DNA from: Amphibalanus amphitrite | Taxonomy: Eukaryota; Arthropoda; Thecostraca; Balanomorpha; Balanidae | Assembly (NCBI RefSeq): GCF_019059575.1 | Contig: NW_024881518.1 | Coordinates: forward strand, 1,351,501-1,415,500 | DNA length: 64,000 bases | Direction: 5' to 3' | In this document: positions 12,101-21,956 of the stretch, piece after piece | Position numbering within the stretch: the stretch's first letter is position 1 | How the letters are laid out: every line of letters begins with the position of its first letter | Notes under the pieces: generated by a model | Seen by the model: the letters and a program-made list of their open reading frames with translations, nothing else | Databases searched by the model: none | What the model was told of the DNA's origin: nothing | Program-made: the position numbers and the translations under genes

Positions 12101-12766
12101 TGAAGGATGTCAGCTGGCTCTGTGTCACGTTCACCACCCCGCTGTACATGAACTCCACCAGCGCCTGGAGGTCGGCAGCTGGAGTGTCCTTCAGAAACAG
12201 CACCAGGTGCTCGCACTGGGTCTCCTGTATGGCCCGGGGGTCTGTCAGTTTATTGTAAATTGGTGACCACCACTGGTGGTGCAGCATCAGGTTATGACCA
12301 GATTTAGCTGTTAATTGGTATGCTGAGCCTACCTTCATGTTAGGAATGCCCTAAAAAACTGTACACAATGTAAATTACATCACAGGAGTGAGGTATAAAA
12401 AGCATGTGTAAAATAAGGTAGGACACCTAATGCAATGCAAATTACATTCAGAGCCAAATCATACTGTCTACTCGGGGGGGGGGGGGGGGGGGGACCTGAG
12501 CCATCCAGTGATTATCCCTTACCTAAAAATAAGTGGCAAAGGCTTCATATTACCCCTCCATTATATTATCCCTCTGAACTCACAGTGAGAAGGTCCCTGA
12601 GGTAGGGACTGCAGGCAGCCAGCAGGACACGGTGTGCCTTAAGCCGCCGCCCTTCAGCGCAGAGGGTTACATCCAGCAGCTGGCCGTCCCGCCGCAGACG
12701 ATCAAAGACGCCCGTTATGCTACTCTGGTAGCTGTCCCAGCGCAGACAGAACTTTTGCTCCTCCAT
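6163..12766 (-). CDS. BTB/C2H2 zinc-finger transcription factor (tramtrack/lola/broad type), three coding exons
   Basis: Exons 12766-12584, 12224-12048 and 7191-6163 join in phase 0 to give about 462 residues. Donors are ACT/GTGAGT and CAG/GTGAGA; acceptors are ATACAG/GAG and TTCCAG/TCG. Exons 1 and 2 encode a complete BTB-ttk domain (residues about 1-115): [20 protein letters not shown] at the start, then [37 protein letters not shown] and [14 protein letters not shown]. Exon 3 is proline/serine-rich, then has two C2H2 fingers: [21 protein letters not shown] and [22 protein letters not shown] (second spacing H-x4-H). A long Q/S/G-rich tail and an acidic C-terminus ending SETGQMDQ follow. The family comprises nuclear, dimerising DNA-binding regulators. 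Paralogues such as lola splice one BTB exon to alternative finger exons, so other finger exons may exist; I found none in the 4.9 kb intron. Upstream non-coding exons are not resolved. Confidence 0.85.
6325..6545 (-). repeat. In-frame hexa/heptapeptide repeat coding tract in the BTB-ZF tail
   Basis: The third exon holds a run of short units of the form G-x-Q-G-Q-S, for example [20 protein letters not shown], decaying into variants such as [16 protein letters not shown]. At DNA level this is an imperfect 18-21 bp tandem array (plus-strand cores like CACTCTG-CCCCTG). It is probably a disordered, length-variable linker. Confidence 0.7.
7379..11893. mobile_element. TTAA-bordered 4.5 kb element in the BTB-ZF intron
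   Basis: The left end is TTAA-AGGGACTGTCCCACCTTC and the right end is the inverse, AAGGTGGGACAGTCCCT-TTAA. These ends, plus the subterminal phrase GGCTATCTCAACTCAA before the right end, match the short MITEs at 28.9, 57.4 and 58.6 kb (left ends run into CACCTTCAAAAAA, right ends into TCTAATGTTAAGGTGGGA). The interior has no recognisable transposase frame. It may be one long non-autonomous relative or two separate MITEs framing unrelated DNA. It lies wholly inside intron 2 of the BTB-ZF gene. Confidence 0.5.
9400..9560. repeat. Degenerate GTGCGGAT-type tandem repeat
   Basis: Imperfect repeats of a GGTGCGGATTTG / GTGTGGTGCGGATGTAG theme run for about 160 bp. Neighbouring open frames on both strands are by-products of the repeat. 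Confidence 0.55.
12474..12494. repeat. Poly(G) run in BTB-ZF intron 1
   Basis: About 20 consecutive G on the plus strand lie between the two BTB exons. Exact length is prone to assembly error. Confidence 0.8.
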
Positions 12767-13052
12767 GGTCTAAAGACAAGAACTGATGGGAAAGAAAGAA
12801 GGCAGGTAGGTTATCATCGGTTGGTAACTAGTTTCTAACATACAGCGTACCTTCATCCAGTGGCATCACATTAATCATCAACATCAACTTAAGTAAGGTA
12901 CCCACTTACATTGCATGTAGAATAAGCAGGTAGGTACATACTTACTTTGTACGCAGTGCAGCGGAGAAAAAGAACTGACTAGATTAACTACCTATCTGCT
13001 GGCTAGCAAATTGAAATGACTCAGACTATGCAGTAAATACACATTACATCAA

Positions 13053-13242
13053 TGTCACGAGTCCTAATAGCCGTGAAACCGTAAAACACAGAGAACCAGT
13101 AGCGAGCAGCGCGCCGGTCAGCCGCTAACTGCTTGTTTATTGTATCAAGGTCAGTCGGACGAATGACGTCACACACTGCTAGGATCGGCCGCATGACGTC
13201 ACACACTGCAAGGCACGCGCAATACATTTGCACAACGTCACA
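13053..13242 (-). repeat. 3' LTR of the Ty3/gypsy element
   Basis: 190 bp, minus orientation, matching the 5' LTR. It contains two copies of ATGACGTCACACACTGC, each including the palindrome TGACGTCA (the CRE consensus bound by CREB/ATF factors), about 31 bp apart. Whether they drive transcription is inference. Confidence 0.92.
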
Positions 13243-13254
13243 TCTCCCTTTCTC
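13243..13254 (-). other. Polypurine tract
   Basis: On the minus strand GAGAAAGGGAGA abuts the 3' LTR directly. This is the expected position and composition of the plus-strand primer of an LTR retrotransposon. Confidence 0.75.
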
Positions 13255-13423
13255 GACAAAAAACGAGCTAATATGAAACCCTTCACACAAGTAACATTCT
13301 TGATGCAGTTAAACACACAAAGCACATCCGACAAATAACGATGAGAAATGGGACACCAAGAAAACAAAACGGATGCACGCTGACAAACGACAAAACAAAT
13401 CGACGGATAATCCGTCCCGTTTA

Positions 13424-13849
13424 CGGCACATAATCCTGCAGATAGCGTGGAGGTTGCGAGATGCGACCAGAGCGGCGCACAGGCGGCGGAGAGAGTGGCG
13501 ATGAGGCAGAGACATTTCCCCTGCCGTGAACACTCGGCGACGCGTCCCCACCTCCTACGGTGTCCGAGGTGGACAGCGGCGTACGGGGAGACTCTGGCCG
13601 CGAGAACGAATGGTCCCGAGAGAGACGGGAAGGCGGTAGGTGGTACTGGTCATGAGGCCTCTCTGGTGGGTCATGGGCAACGCTCGGATCCTCGTTAGTA
13701 GCGAGCAAATGGCGGCGGTTACGCCGATACACATAGTTGTCAACTCTGACCAGATAGGATCGGTCTCCCGCTGATCGCAAACAGATACCGGGTGACCACG
13801 TGGACTGACCCGGCAATTGCATGCGGACGGTCTCGCCTTCGATGAGAGC
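13424..13849 (-). other. Distal pol region (post-integrase) of the Ty3/gypsy element
   Basis: The minus-strand frame includes ETVRMQLPGQSTWSPGIC and YVYRRNRRHLLA, typical of the chromatin-side tail after the gypsy integrase core, then a proline/serine/arginine-rich end (RSGRISQPPRYLQDYVP). It adjoins the hAT-type insertion. Confidence 0.7.
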
Positions 13850-13899
13850 CAGGGACGTATCCAAGGGGGGGGCGACGGGGGCGGTCGCCCCCCCCTGGG

Positions 13900-14740
13900 C
13901 CCTGCCGGGCCCCAAAAGCGGGCCCGGCAGGGCCCGCTAGGCAGCAAGAAAGCGGGCCCGAAGGGCCCGCTTTGGGGCCTAGTCAGGAACAATTTGGGGT
14001 CGGCTGGGCCAAAAAGCGGAAGGGCATGTTCAGAAGGATTTGTTCGAATTTTTTGGTTCGCGGATGGGCCCCTGGGGCCCTGCCGGGCCACAAACAGGTC
14101 CGTAACTGGGCCCTTCGGCCCACTTTTGGGCAGAGCGAGGGCAATTTGGAGCCCGGCAGGGCCCCAAAAGCGGAAAGACCCGTTCAGAAGGATATGCTCG
14201 AGCCTTCGAGCTTGAGGAAGGGCCCCTATGGCCCTGCCGGACTCCAAACGGGTCCCTTATCGGGCCCAAAGGTATCGCTTTTGAGCTAATTGGCCCCGGA
14301 GAAGTTATGGTTAGCGGATCCGAAAAAATCCTCTTCCGTGCCCAGTCACAGGGCCTGTCTGTGCCCTAGATGTGGAAGGGCCCGCTGAGAAGATCTTGCC
14401 CAGGCTTTCGGGTCCAAAAAGGGCCCATAGGGTCTTGCCGGTGCTCATATGGGTCCCTAGCCGGGCCCCACAAGCGGACCGGGCCAAGCCAATGACAACC
14501 GGGGGCCCGGGAGGTCTACAAAAGCGGAAGGGCCCGCTCAGAAAGCCTTGAAGCAGGCTTTTGAGCTTAAGTATTGGTCCCTCGGCCTCGACAACGTATC
14601 AAGAAAGCGAGCCCAGATATACACTTCCGTGCCCAGTCTCAGAAACAGCTTGTCCTGGCCGGGCCCCAGAAACGGAAGGGCCCGCTGAGAAGGCCCTGCC
14701 CAGGCCATGGGGCCCGAGGAACAGGCAACAGCCGATGATG
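13900..14740. repeat. Degenerate GGGCCC-rich tandem array
   Basis: Phrases such as GGGCCCTGCCGGGCC, AAAAGCGGAAGGGCCCG and TTCAGAAGGAT recur every roughly 85-130 bp, in diverged copies. The array lies inside the hAT-type element. All six frames are open in parts because of composition; these are not genes. Confidence 0.65.
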
Positions 14741-14939
14741 GGACCCTTTCGACTGACCTCATGGGGCTGCTCCTGTTTACAGTTCTCCGAACAAAATGAG
14801 CTCCATAGTTGCGCCACGGATAGCGTTTGGGACAGGCGGTGGGGGAGGCGTTTGAACACCCTCTCTCTCTAACTCGGCTCCTGGGCCACGTAGCGACACG
14901 TAAGCGTATATACGTGGCATTCGGAAGAGCGTAAAAAAT

Positions 14940-16533
14940 CATGCCGAAAGTAACTCGGTCATTTTCTAGGTCAGGTCAAAGGTCAGGTCACCATAAGTCA
15001 GCAAAGGTCACATTTTGCCTATTTCAACATTGTTTGACAACTCCGGCGCATAACCCGGGTACAAACAGAGCTGCAGCGCCACAAAAAACGCATTCAATAG
15101 TTCTTTTAACGTTCTTTCCGTAAACTGTTCTCAGAATTGACCTGCGATTAACCCGCGCACCGACGGGGGTCCGCGCCAACTTAGAACCGACGGGGGGGGG
15201 GGGGCGGATGACCGCCCGCCCCCTGAGATCTCAAGAACGAAGCAAGATAGCGACAAGCGGTAAACGGCATGGGGTACGCACGGACAAGGTCTACAATTTT
15301 TAATTAGGTCATTTCCAGATCAGGTCAAAGATGACGTCACAGGGGTAAAAAAGTCAAAATGGCGGCGCTAGATATGAAGAGTTTTTCTCGAATAACTTTC
15401 GAATTAGCCAAGCTAGGAACACACTAAGGGCACCATCGTGATCCTCTCGTCAATCCGCATCGAATCATATTCCGTTATCTACTGTAGCTCTGACACGACG
15501 TGACAAAGTTGCAAAAAAGTGATTTGAGGTTGGGTCATTCGAAGTAACCTGGTGATCTGACCTTAAAAGTTAGGAGGTTCAAACTTGCACACCATGTGTA
15601 AAATTAATGAGAAAATAGTCATGCCAAATTTCGCGGCGCTACGCGCCGCGGTTTTCCCGCATAACCTCAAGGGGGGGGGCGGATAACAGCCCCCCCGTCG
15701 GTGCTCGGGTTAACGGTTTAGCCTCTTGAGAGAAAAAAAACTTTTAAAATAGTCGTTTTTATGAAACACTTTTTTCTTTAACAATTTTCGACTCAGGAAA
15801 AGGCACGACATTTCTTTTGTCAGCATCGTGCTACTCTCGTCGAGACGCGTCGAATGAACTACATATAATTTGACCTTATCAGGTCATTTAGAAAATTTGA
15901 ACTAAATTCAAGGTGACCTGACCTGAAAGGTCATGTTGCACATCCGTCAAACCGTATCGTCGATAAGGCCTGAACACATCTAAGGTGTTTTCAACGCTCT
16001 AGCGTGTCTCTAACAAATGCTATTGTCAAAAGCTGTGGAGACGTTTCGTGACCTGAGATGACCCCATAGACATAAGGAGGGGTCACGGGTACAAATTTCC
16101 GATTTAGGTTGTCATTTTTTATGTAACCAGGTGATTGAGGGTGCCTAGGATGACGTTTGCCTAAAAGAGGCACCTTTCGATTTTCTCCCATTTATAAAAC
16201 CTAATGGAGAGGGCGCAAAAATTGACTTGAACTTATGTCACCACCGGTATGCAAATTTCGAGATAATCATTTTATACATACTGTTACTCTTATCAATCGC
16301 TAAAAGTTTCAAGCCGATCGTTCAGTCGGTGTTGCTATGGAGAGCATTCTAACCTTTTCTGAGGTGAGGTCACTTGACGTGGTCTGGTGACCTGACCTTG
16401 AGCGACCTGGGTGTAAAATTTTCATATCTGTAGATAATATTCATCCCTCTTTTTTATATCCACGCAAAACCGCAAGGAGGAGGTGTTCAAACAGCCCCCC
16501 GCCCCCCCCCCCCCCCGGCCGGGCGCGGGTTAA
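14940..16533. mobile_element. AGGTCA-rich TTAA element (outer copy)
   Basis: The right end reads CGGGCGCGGGTTAA preceded by a long C-run, the same design as the end at 4943. The left end is not sharply visible. Inside are AGGTCA/TGACCT clusters at about 14970-14995, 15890-15935 and 16365-16410. It appears to host the smaller copy at 15148-15713, so it is the older of the two. Confidence 0.45.
15148..15713. mobile_element. AGGTCA-rich TTAA element (inner, 566 bp)
   Basis: It begins TTAACCCGCGCACCGACGG and ends with the inverse, CCGTCGGTGCTCGGGTTAA, with G/C-runs just inside and TTAA on both borders. A subterminal palindrome GGCGCTACGCGCC sits near 15634-15646, paralleling the one near 4860. 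This is the cleanest member of the family for defining its termini. Confidence 0.7.
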
Positions 16534-16796
16534 CGAACTTCAACGGAAGTGAACTGCAAAAACAAACTTCAACGGAAGCTAACTGCAAACATGTTATCAA
16601 GGTCGAGAAACGCAAGACAATGCATTTTCATTTACAATGCCAAATTCTATCGTAAATTTGCTGTTTTTTCGACATTCTCGAATTTTTACACGCCAGGATA
16701 GGCAGTCGCTGTGGGGCCCCTTTTGGCTGACCTCCGGGCCCTTCTCGGCTGTCGCCCCCCCCTGAGCGAAATCCTGGATACGTGCCTGATGAGAGC

Positions 16797-19700
16797 CCGG
16801 AGGGGTCGGGTGCCGCGATTGAAATACGTCGCCTGGGTTTGTTGCGCTTTTATCCGGGCCTCACGGACGGGAACTGGGGGTGCTGGGGCCAAAGTTGATC
16901 GAGCAGTCGGAAGAAAAGTACGGCACGGGCGACTGAACATAAGCTGAGCGGGAGAAACTCCGGTGATTTCATTCGGTGCGTTCCGCCACATCAGTAGCGC
17001 CCAGAGTGGATCCTCCCCGGCAGCCAGAGCTTTACGCCAGAGGTTTTTGATCGTGCGAACTGCATTTTCAGCTTTGCCATTAGCCTGAGGGTACTTGGGA
17101 CTGGAGGTGCGGTGTTCTATGTCTAACTGGCGCATAAAATCCGCAAACTCAGCACTCGAATACTGTGGTCCGTTATCGCTGACTAGAACCTCTGGAAATC
17201 CAAAACGAGCAAAATGCACAGACAGGGCACGAATTACTTGAGCCGACGAAAGGCAGGGCAAACGATCAACTTCCACGTAGTTACTGTAGTAATCCACTAG
17301 CACGGAGTATGCCTGGCCATCCAGTTCAAACAGATCCGTCGCAAGTACCTGCCAGGGACGACTGGGCACGTCATGTGACTGTAACGGCTCCCGAGGAGGC
17401 GAGGGTCGGTGCGCGAGACAGACAGGACACTTGAGGATAATCTCGCGTAGCTGGGCCTGCATCCCTATCCAGAACACGCTTTCACGCGCCAGCCGTATGA
17501 TAGAAGCCAGTCCGATGTGACTGCGGTGAAGCTGAGACAGTACCTCTCGTTGTTGACTGGCTGGGACTACTAGACACCGATACTTGAAAATTAGACCTCC
17601 CTGAACCGTAAGTTCGTCGCGAAATGGGTAAAAACACCTGACAATCTCAGGAACCGCGTCACGGCGGTCAGGCCAGCCGCGCTGAATCTGAGCCATAAGG
17701 GCAGACAGTATCGGATCGGACGCTGTCGCTGCACGGATAAGCGCCAGCCGGCTCGGAGACACTGAAACTCCCTGACTTAAATCTACCGTCTCCAGCTGGA
17801 GAGCAAAAACGTCCGGGGTCAGCGGCAGAGACGCCCGACTGAGGGTGTCAGCGACACACAGCTGGCTGCCGGGCTGGTAGGTGATCGTGTAGTCGTAGCG
17901 CTGAAGGGTCATTAGCATCCGCTGAAGGCGGAGCGGCGCGTCACCTAGCGGCTTCGATTGAATGGCCACCAGTGGTTTGTGATCAGTGACCACAGTGACG
18001 GGGCGCGCGTACAAAAACTGGTCAAGACGAGTGAGTGCAAATGTGATGGCGAGCAGTTCTTTCTCGATTTGCGAATACGCCTTTTCAGCCGTTGTGAGCG
18101 CGCGTGAACAGTAAATTACAGGCTTCCCTTCTTGCAATAGACACGCTCCGAGACCAGACATAGAAGCATCGCACTGTACCGTCGCTTCCCGTCGGGGGTC
18201 GTAAAAACTCAGCACCGGAGCCGAGGTAAGCAGACATATAACGCGATCGAACGCCCTCTGACACGACTCGCTCCAATACCACTCAACTGAACGCTGAGTC
18301 AGCTGCCGGAGTGGGGCCAGCACAGATGACATGTTCGGCAGGAATCGAGACAGGTACCCGACCATGCCCAAAAAACGTTTTAGCTCGGGCACCGAGGTCG
18401 GCACCGGGAAGTCTGTTATAGCCCTAACACGGGCCGGGTCGCACTTCAGGCCCTCCTTACTCAAGATGTGTCCCATCCATTTGACGGATCCGACTTTAAA
18501 TCGGAACTTATCTGGGTTCAGACGCAAGTTCCGCTCCGCGGCCCGTCGGAGGAACCCTCTGAGATTGGCGTCGTGGTCCTGCTCAGTCGTACCGAAGATG
18601 ATGAAGTCGTCGGCGATCACGTCAACCCCTGGCAAGCCCGCGACGAGGTCGTGCATTGTGCGCTGCCAGACTTCCGGGGCTGATTTAATGCCATAAGGCA
18701 GGACCTCCCACCTGTACCTGCCGAAAGGTGTGTGGAATGTACATAGCCTGGCCGCCTCATCCGTCAGCCCGATCTGCCAGAAAGCCTGACTGGCATCGAC
18801 AACTGAGAAAATTTTGGCCTCACTGAGCCGGGTTGTGACCTCATCCAGAGTAGGGGTAGGGTAATGCTCGCGCTGAATAGCCTTATTGAGGGACTTGGGA
18901 TCTAGACAGAGGCGGAGATCTCCGTTTGGTTTGTCTACGATTACCAGGTTAGATACCCATGGTGTGGGCTCGGTCACAGGAGATATCAGTCCTTGGGCGA
19001 CGAGGTCATCCAACTTAGATTTCAGTTGGTCCCGGACATGGACACGAACACGGCGCGGGGCCTCCGCGACGGGACTGACCTGGGGGTCTGTGACAATGTT
19101 GTACTCAGTGACGACTCGACCCGGCTTGGACACATCAAATACCTGCTCAAACTCGGACATGACCCCAGCCCGAGTCAGACCCTCGGTCGAGCCCATGTCA
19201 GCAGACACTCGGGGAACGTAATCGAGCGGGTCGACATCTTTGACATCTATCAGACCCAAATCGACAGACGATAGCAGGCTAATGATGGGCAGCGCGTCAT
19301 GACCAATCACTCTACAGTTGAGCGTGACCTTCTGGCCCGATGAGGGGTTCACAAGACACAGGTTGGCCTTACCTAGTGTGCTCACAAGTGTGCCATCATA
19401 CATACGGAGAGCAGAGACACTAGACCGCAAAAACTGGTGCGATACATCACCTGTGACACGCTCATAGTCACTGAGCGACACGATGTTACACTCGGAGCCA
19501 GAGTCGACCAGGAACCGCAGGGGCTCGCCCGACGGCGATGTAAGCGTTTTAAATACACGAGGAGATACCTGGATATCTGAATCTGGCGCCTGCACTACAT
19601 TCACAGCATATAATGGGGCCCCCCTTTCTGTGCCCACCTGTTCCGCATCCTGGTCTGCTTGTTCAATTGCTGCGACACCGTCCCGGTCCCGTCGTCCACC

Positions 19701-20603
19701 TCCAGCACGGGTCGCAGAGCGCAGTCCCCGGTCGCCGGCCACCGGGACCGGTGGCGCCACAGAGCGAGGCGGCAGGCGGCTGTCGTTACGCCGCTGGCCG
19801 GTAGAGGCGCCACCACTCCGTGTTGTGACGCCCGAGAAGCCGCCATCTTGGCCTCTGGGCGACAGGGGGCGGGCGCCGGCGGGCCGGCCGCAGCACGCCG
19901 AAAAATGGTTTCGGCCACCGCAGGCGTGGCATGACTGTCCCCACGCTGGGCACGAGGACCGTTGCATCACGTGAACTCGGGCACAGAACCGACACCGACT
20001 CACAGCTGGGGCCGGGGAGGGCTGAGAAATCGCGCTCACCTCACTGGGATTCAGCACATCACCAGTAGCACTCCCGGCACTCCCCATGCACTGCTGGTCA
20101 CGCCGTGAGGCCTCCTCAGACAGGGCGATGTCCACTGCGGCCGTTAACGTGAGATCGGCCTGTCGGAGTAGGGCACGTTGGGTGGCGCGATCGGCGACAC
20201 CGATCACCAGCCGATCACGGATCATATTGTCCGGGTCCGGGAACTCACACGTCACGACCAAAGAGCGCAGAGCGGCGAGGAAGGTCGTGATGCTCTCGCC
20301 CGGCTGCTGGACACGGGCATGAAAGTAGCGCTCCAACACCACGTTGCGGCGCGGATTGCAATATGCCTCAAACTTTTCCAACAGTGGCGGCAAGCCATCA
20401 GAGTCCTGCCACTGAAAATGAGAGGCCACTTCTTGGGCGCCGATGCCTGCATAGTTCAAAAAAGTTCCCACTTGTACCAAGACAGGTTTCTCAGCCAGCT
20501 CCTTAGCCGCAGCGTAGTACTTCCAATCTCTGCTGAATCGCGCCCATTCGGCCGCCATGTTGACGGCCGAAAAATTCAGCTCTGTCGGAGCGCGCAAATT
20601 CAT
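16797..20603 (-). other. Gag-pol coding region of the Ty3/gypsy element
   Basis: One long minus-strand frame starting near 20603 (MNLRAPTELNFSAVNMAAEW). Parts in order: gag; paired cysteine knuckles near 19900-19990 (CHACGGRNHFSACC); aspartic protease LVDSGSECN near 19500; reverse transcriptase at about 18480-18980 with IADDF at the catalytic site; RNase H at about 17900-18210 (QCDASMSGLG); integrase at about 16960-17480 with an H-H-C-C finger and the D-D-E core (LATDLFELDG, VSDNGPQYSS). The gag knuckle pattern and Leu primer site recall the Mag/SURL side of Ty3/gypsy; that placement is tentative. Confidence 0.88.
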
Positions 20604-20675
20604 CTTGAATAATCGCAAAAATAATCGAACGAACGAATCGAACGAACAGGAAGACCAATCAGGGCGATAATTCGG

Positions 20676-20690
20676 CCACTTCTGACACCA
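20676..20690 (-). other. Primer binding site, tRNA-Leu type
   Basis: Minus strand TGGTGTCAGAAGTGG directly follows the 5' LTR. It complements the 3' end of animal tRNA-Leu (…CCACTTCTGACA plus CCA), a known primer choice for some Ty3/gypsy elements. Confidence 0.75.
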
Positions 20691-20880
20691 TGTCACGAGT
20701 CCTAATAGCCGTGAAACCGTAAAACACAGAGAACCAGTAGCGAGCAGCGCGCCGGTCAGCCGCTAACTGCTTGTTTATTGTATCAAGGTCAGTCGGACGA
20801 ATGACGTCACACACTGCTAGGATCGGCCGCATGACGTCACACACTGCAAGGCACGCGCAATACATTTGCACAACGTCACA
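20691..20880 (-). repeat. 5' LTR of the Ty3/gypsy element
   Basis: 190 bp, minus orientation, matching the 3' LTR. The duplicated target ATCAA follows at 20881-20885. Confidence 0.92.
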
Positions 20881-21042
20881 ATCAACATGCAAAATCCCCC
20901 AGAAACAAACATCACCTATTATCCGTCATGTAATAACACACTGACACACTGAGACTTCCCAAGGCTATATAAACCCAAGCCCATATAAGTTTTATACAAA
21001 CCCACTTAGCTCAGAATGAAATTGGATCTTGAATGCAAGATT

Positions 21043-21356
21043 CTTTTTTTTTTATAAATTTGGCTCGAATGTTTGAATGGACGGATTGACAGAGCCGGAG
21101 CCCACGCTAAGCAGAGCTTGTTGCGTAGACCCCGACCCCTACCGTCCGATCGCGCAATTCCGGGTAACGGGAGAATTTGGATGCCAAAGTTTAACGTGCC
21201 CTTCAAAGCCGGACACGGCCTGTCCCACTCAACTGACTTCAACTGACTGCGGCTGCTCCCACCAACCGCAGACCATCCCCGTCAGGAGTCTCAAATATCG
21301 AGCGCCGGAGCGTCTCGAACCCGGGCTCTCACTACCGGGAGTCCAATGCTCTACCA
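21043..21356 (-). mobile_element. tRNA-derived SINE, head-truncated copy
   Basis: It shares about 300 bp with the copy at 39698-40026 (roughly 95 percent by eye), including GGAGTCTCAAATATCGAGC and a T-run (poly(A) tail on the minus strand). The tRNA-like head stops after the box A fragment at 21356, where another repeat (AGGGGGCGTCGAAGTCTAGT) takes over. Confidence 0.8.
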
Positions 21357-21735
21357 GGGGGCGTCGAAGTCTAGTTCCTACCAGCCTGGCAACTCCCATG
21401 CTGACGTCACCACGAGGACGCCCCAGGGCATTTACATGTTGGAGATAGGGAAAATTGACAAGTTCAGAGCCGACTGGAGGACAACCTAAACCTAGCTCGT
21501 ATTATAAATGTGTGCTAATAAGTTCGTCAACATGTTATTTATCCAAATCCAGGGCCAATTTATCAATAACTTGTCAAGTTTTCGGATGGTGACCCGCTAA
21601 CGATGGTGGTCCTTGTAGCCAATAAGGGTGTTTCATAGCGCGATTTAGCCGCATTGTCGCCTTTAATGCCATAAACCGCCACGGAACATACGATTTGCGG
21701 CTTACTCGCTGGCGTGATAGCTGGCATTAGCGCTC

Positions 21736-21950
21736 ATGGGTCAGAATCGGAGTCGGTCGGAGTCGACAGTTCTGACCGGAGTCAGAGTTGGAGTCGGAGT
21801 CGATTGTTAAATGCGGAGTCAGAGTCAATTTTACAAGTAGGAGTCGGAGTCACCGAAAGGCGTAGTCGGAGTCGGTTGGAGACGACATCAACAAAGTGTA
21901 AAGTCTGAGTCTAAGTCGATTTTTGAAGTCGGGAGTCGGAGTCGGAGTCA
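21736..21950. repeat. GGAGTC hexamer-based degenerate repeat
   Basis: Repeats of GGAGTC/GGAGTCG and variants (GAGTCAGAGT) extend for about 215 bp. This is a simple, decayed minisatellite. Confidence 0.8.
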
Positions 21951-21956
21951 TAAAAA

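Larger units (their letters stand above)
13850..16788. mobile_element. hAT-type non-autonomous DNA element inserted in the LTR element
   Basis: Ends are CAGGGACGTATCCA (left) and the inverse of CAGGCACGTATCCA (right), each followed inward by a G-run and GCGAC. The flanking 8 bp ATGAGAGC are duplicated (13842-13849 and 16789-16796). CAGGG-type ends with an 8-bp duplication fit the hAT superfamily. No transposase frame is visible. The inside is filled by a GGGCCC-rich array and at least one nested TTAA element, so it is a passenger-loaded, non-autonomous copy. Confidence 0.8.
13053..20880 (-). mobile_element. Ty3/gypsy LTR retrotransposon, young, split by one hAT-type insertion
   Basis: Two 190-bp LTRs (13053-13242 and 20691-20880) look identical base for base by eye. 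They begin and end TG...CA and are flanked by the 5-bp duplication ATCAA (13048-13052 and 20881-20885). A primer binding site follows the 5' LTR and a purine tract precedes the 3' LTR. Gag and pol read on the minus strand in Ty3/gypsy order (protease, RT, RNase H, integrase). The element looks whole apart from one interruption, a 2.9 kb DNA element at 13850-16788 within the end of the pol region. Identical LTRs point to a very recent insertion; the hAT-type insertion is later still. Confidence 0.92.

Noticed and set aside
13817-14289. Gly/Pro-rich open frames on both strands
   Set aside because: Produced by the GGGCCC tandem array inside the hAT-type element.
16797-20603. Plus-strand open frames across the LTR element
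   Set aside because: Antisense to well-supported gag-pol domains.
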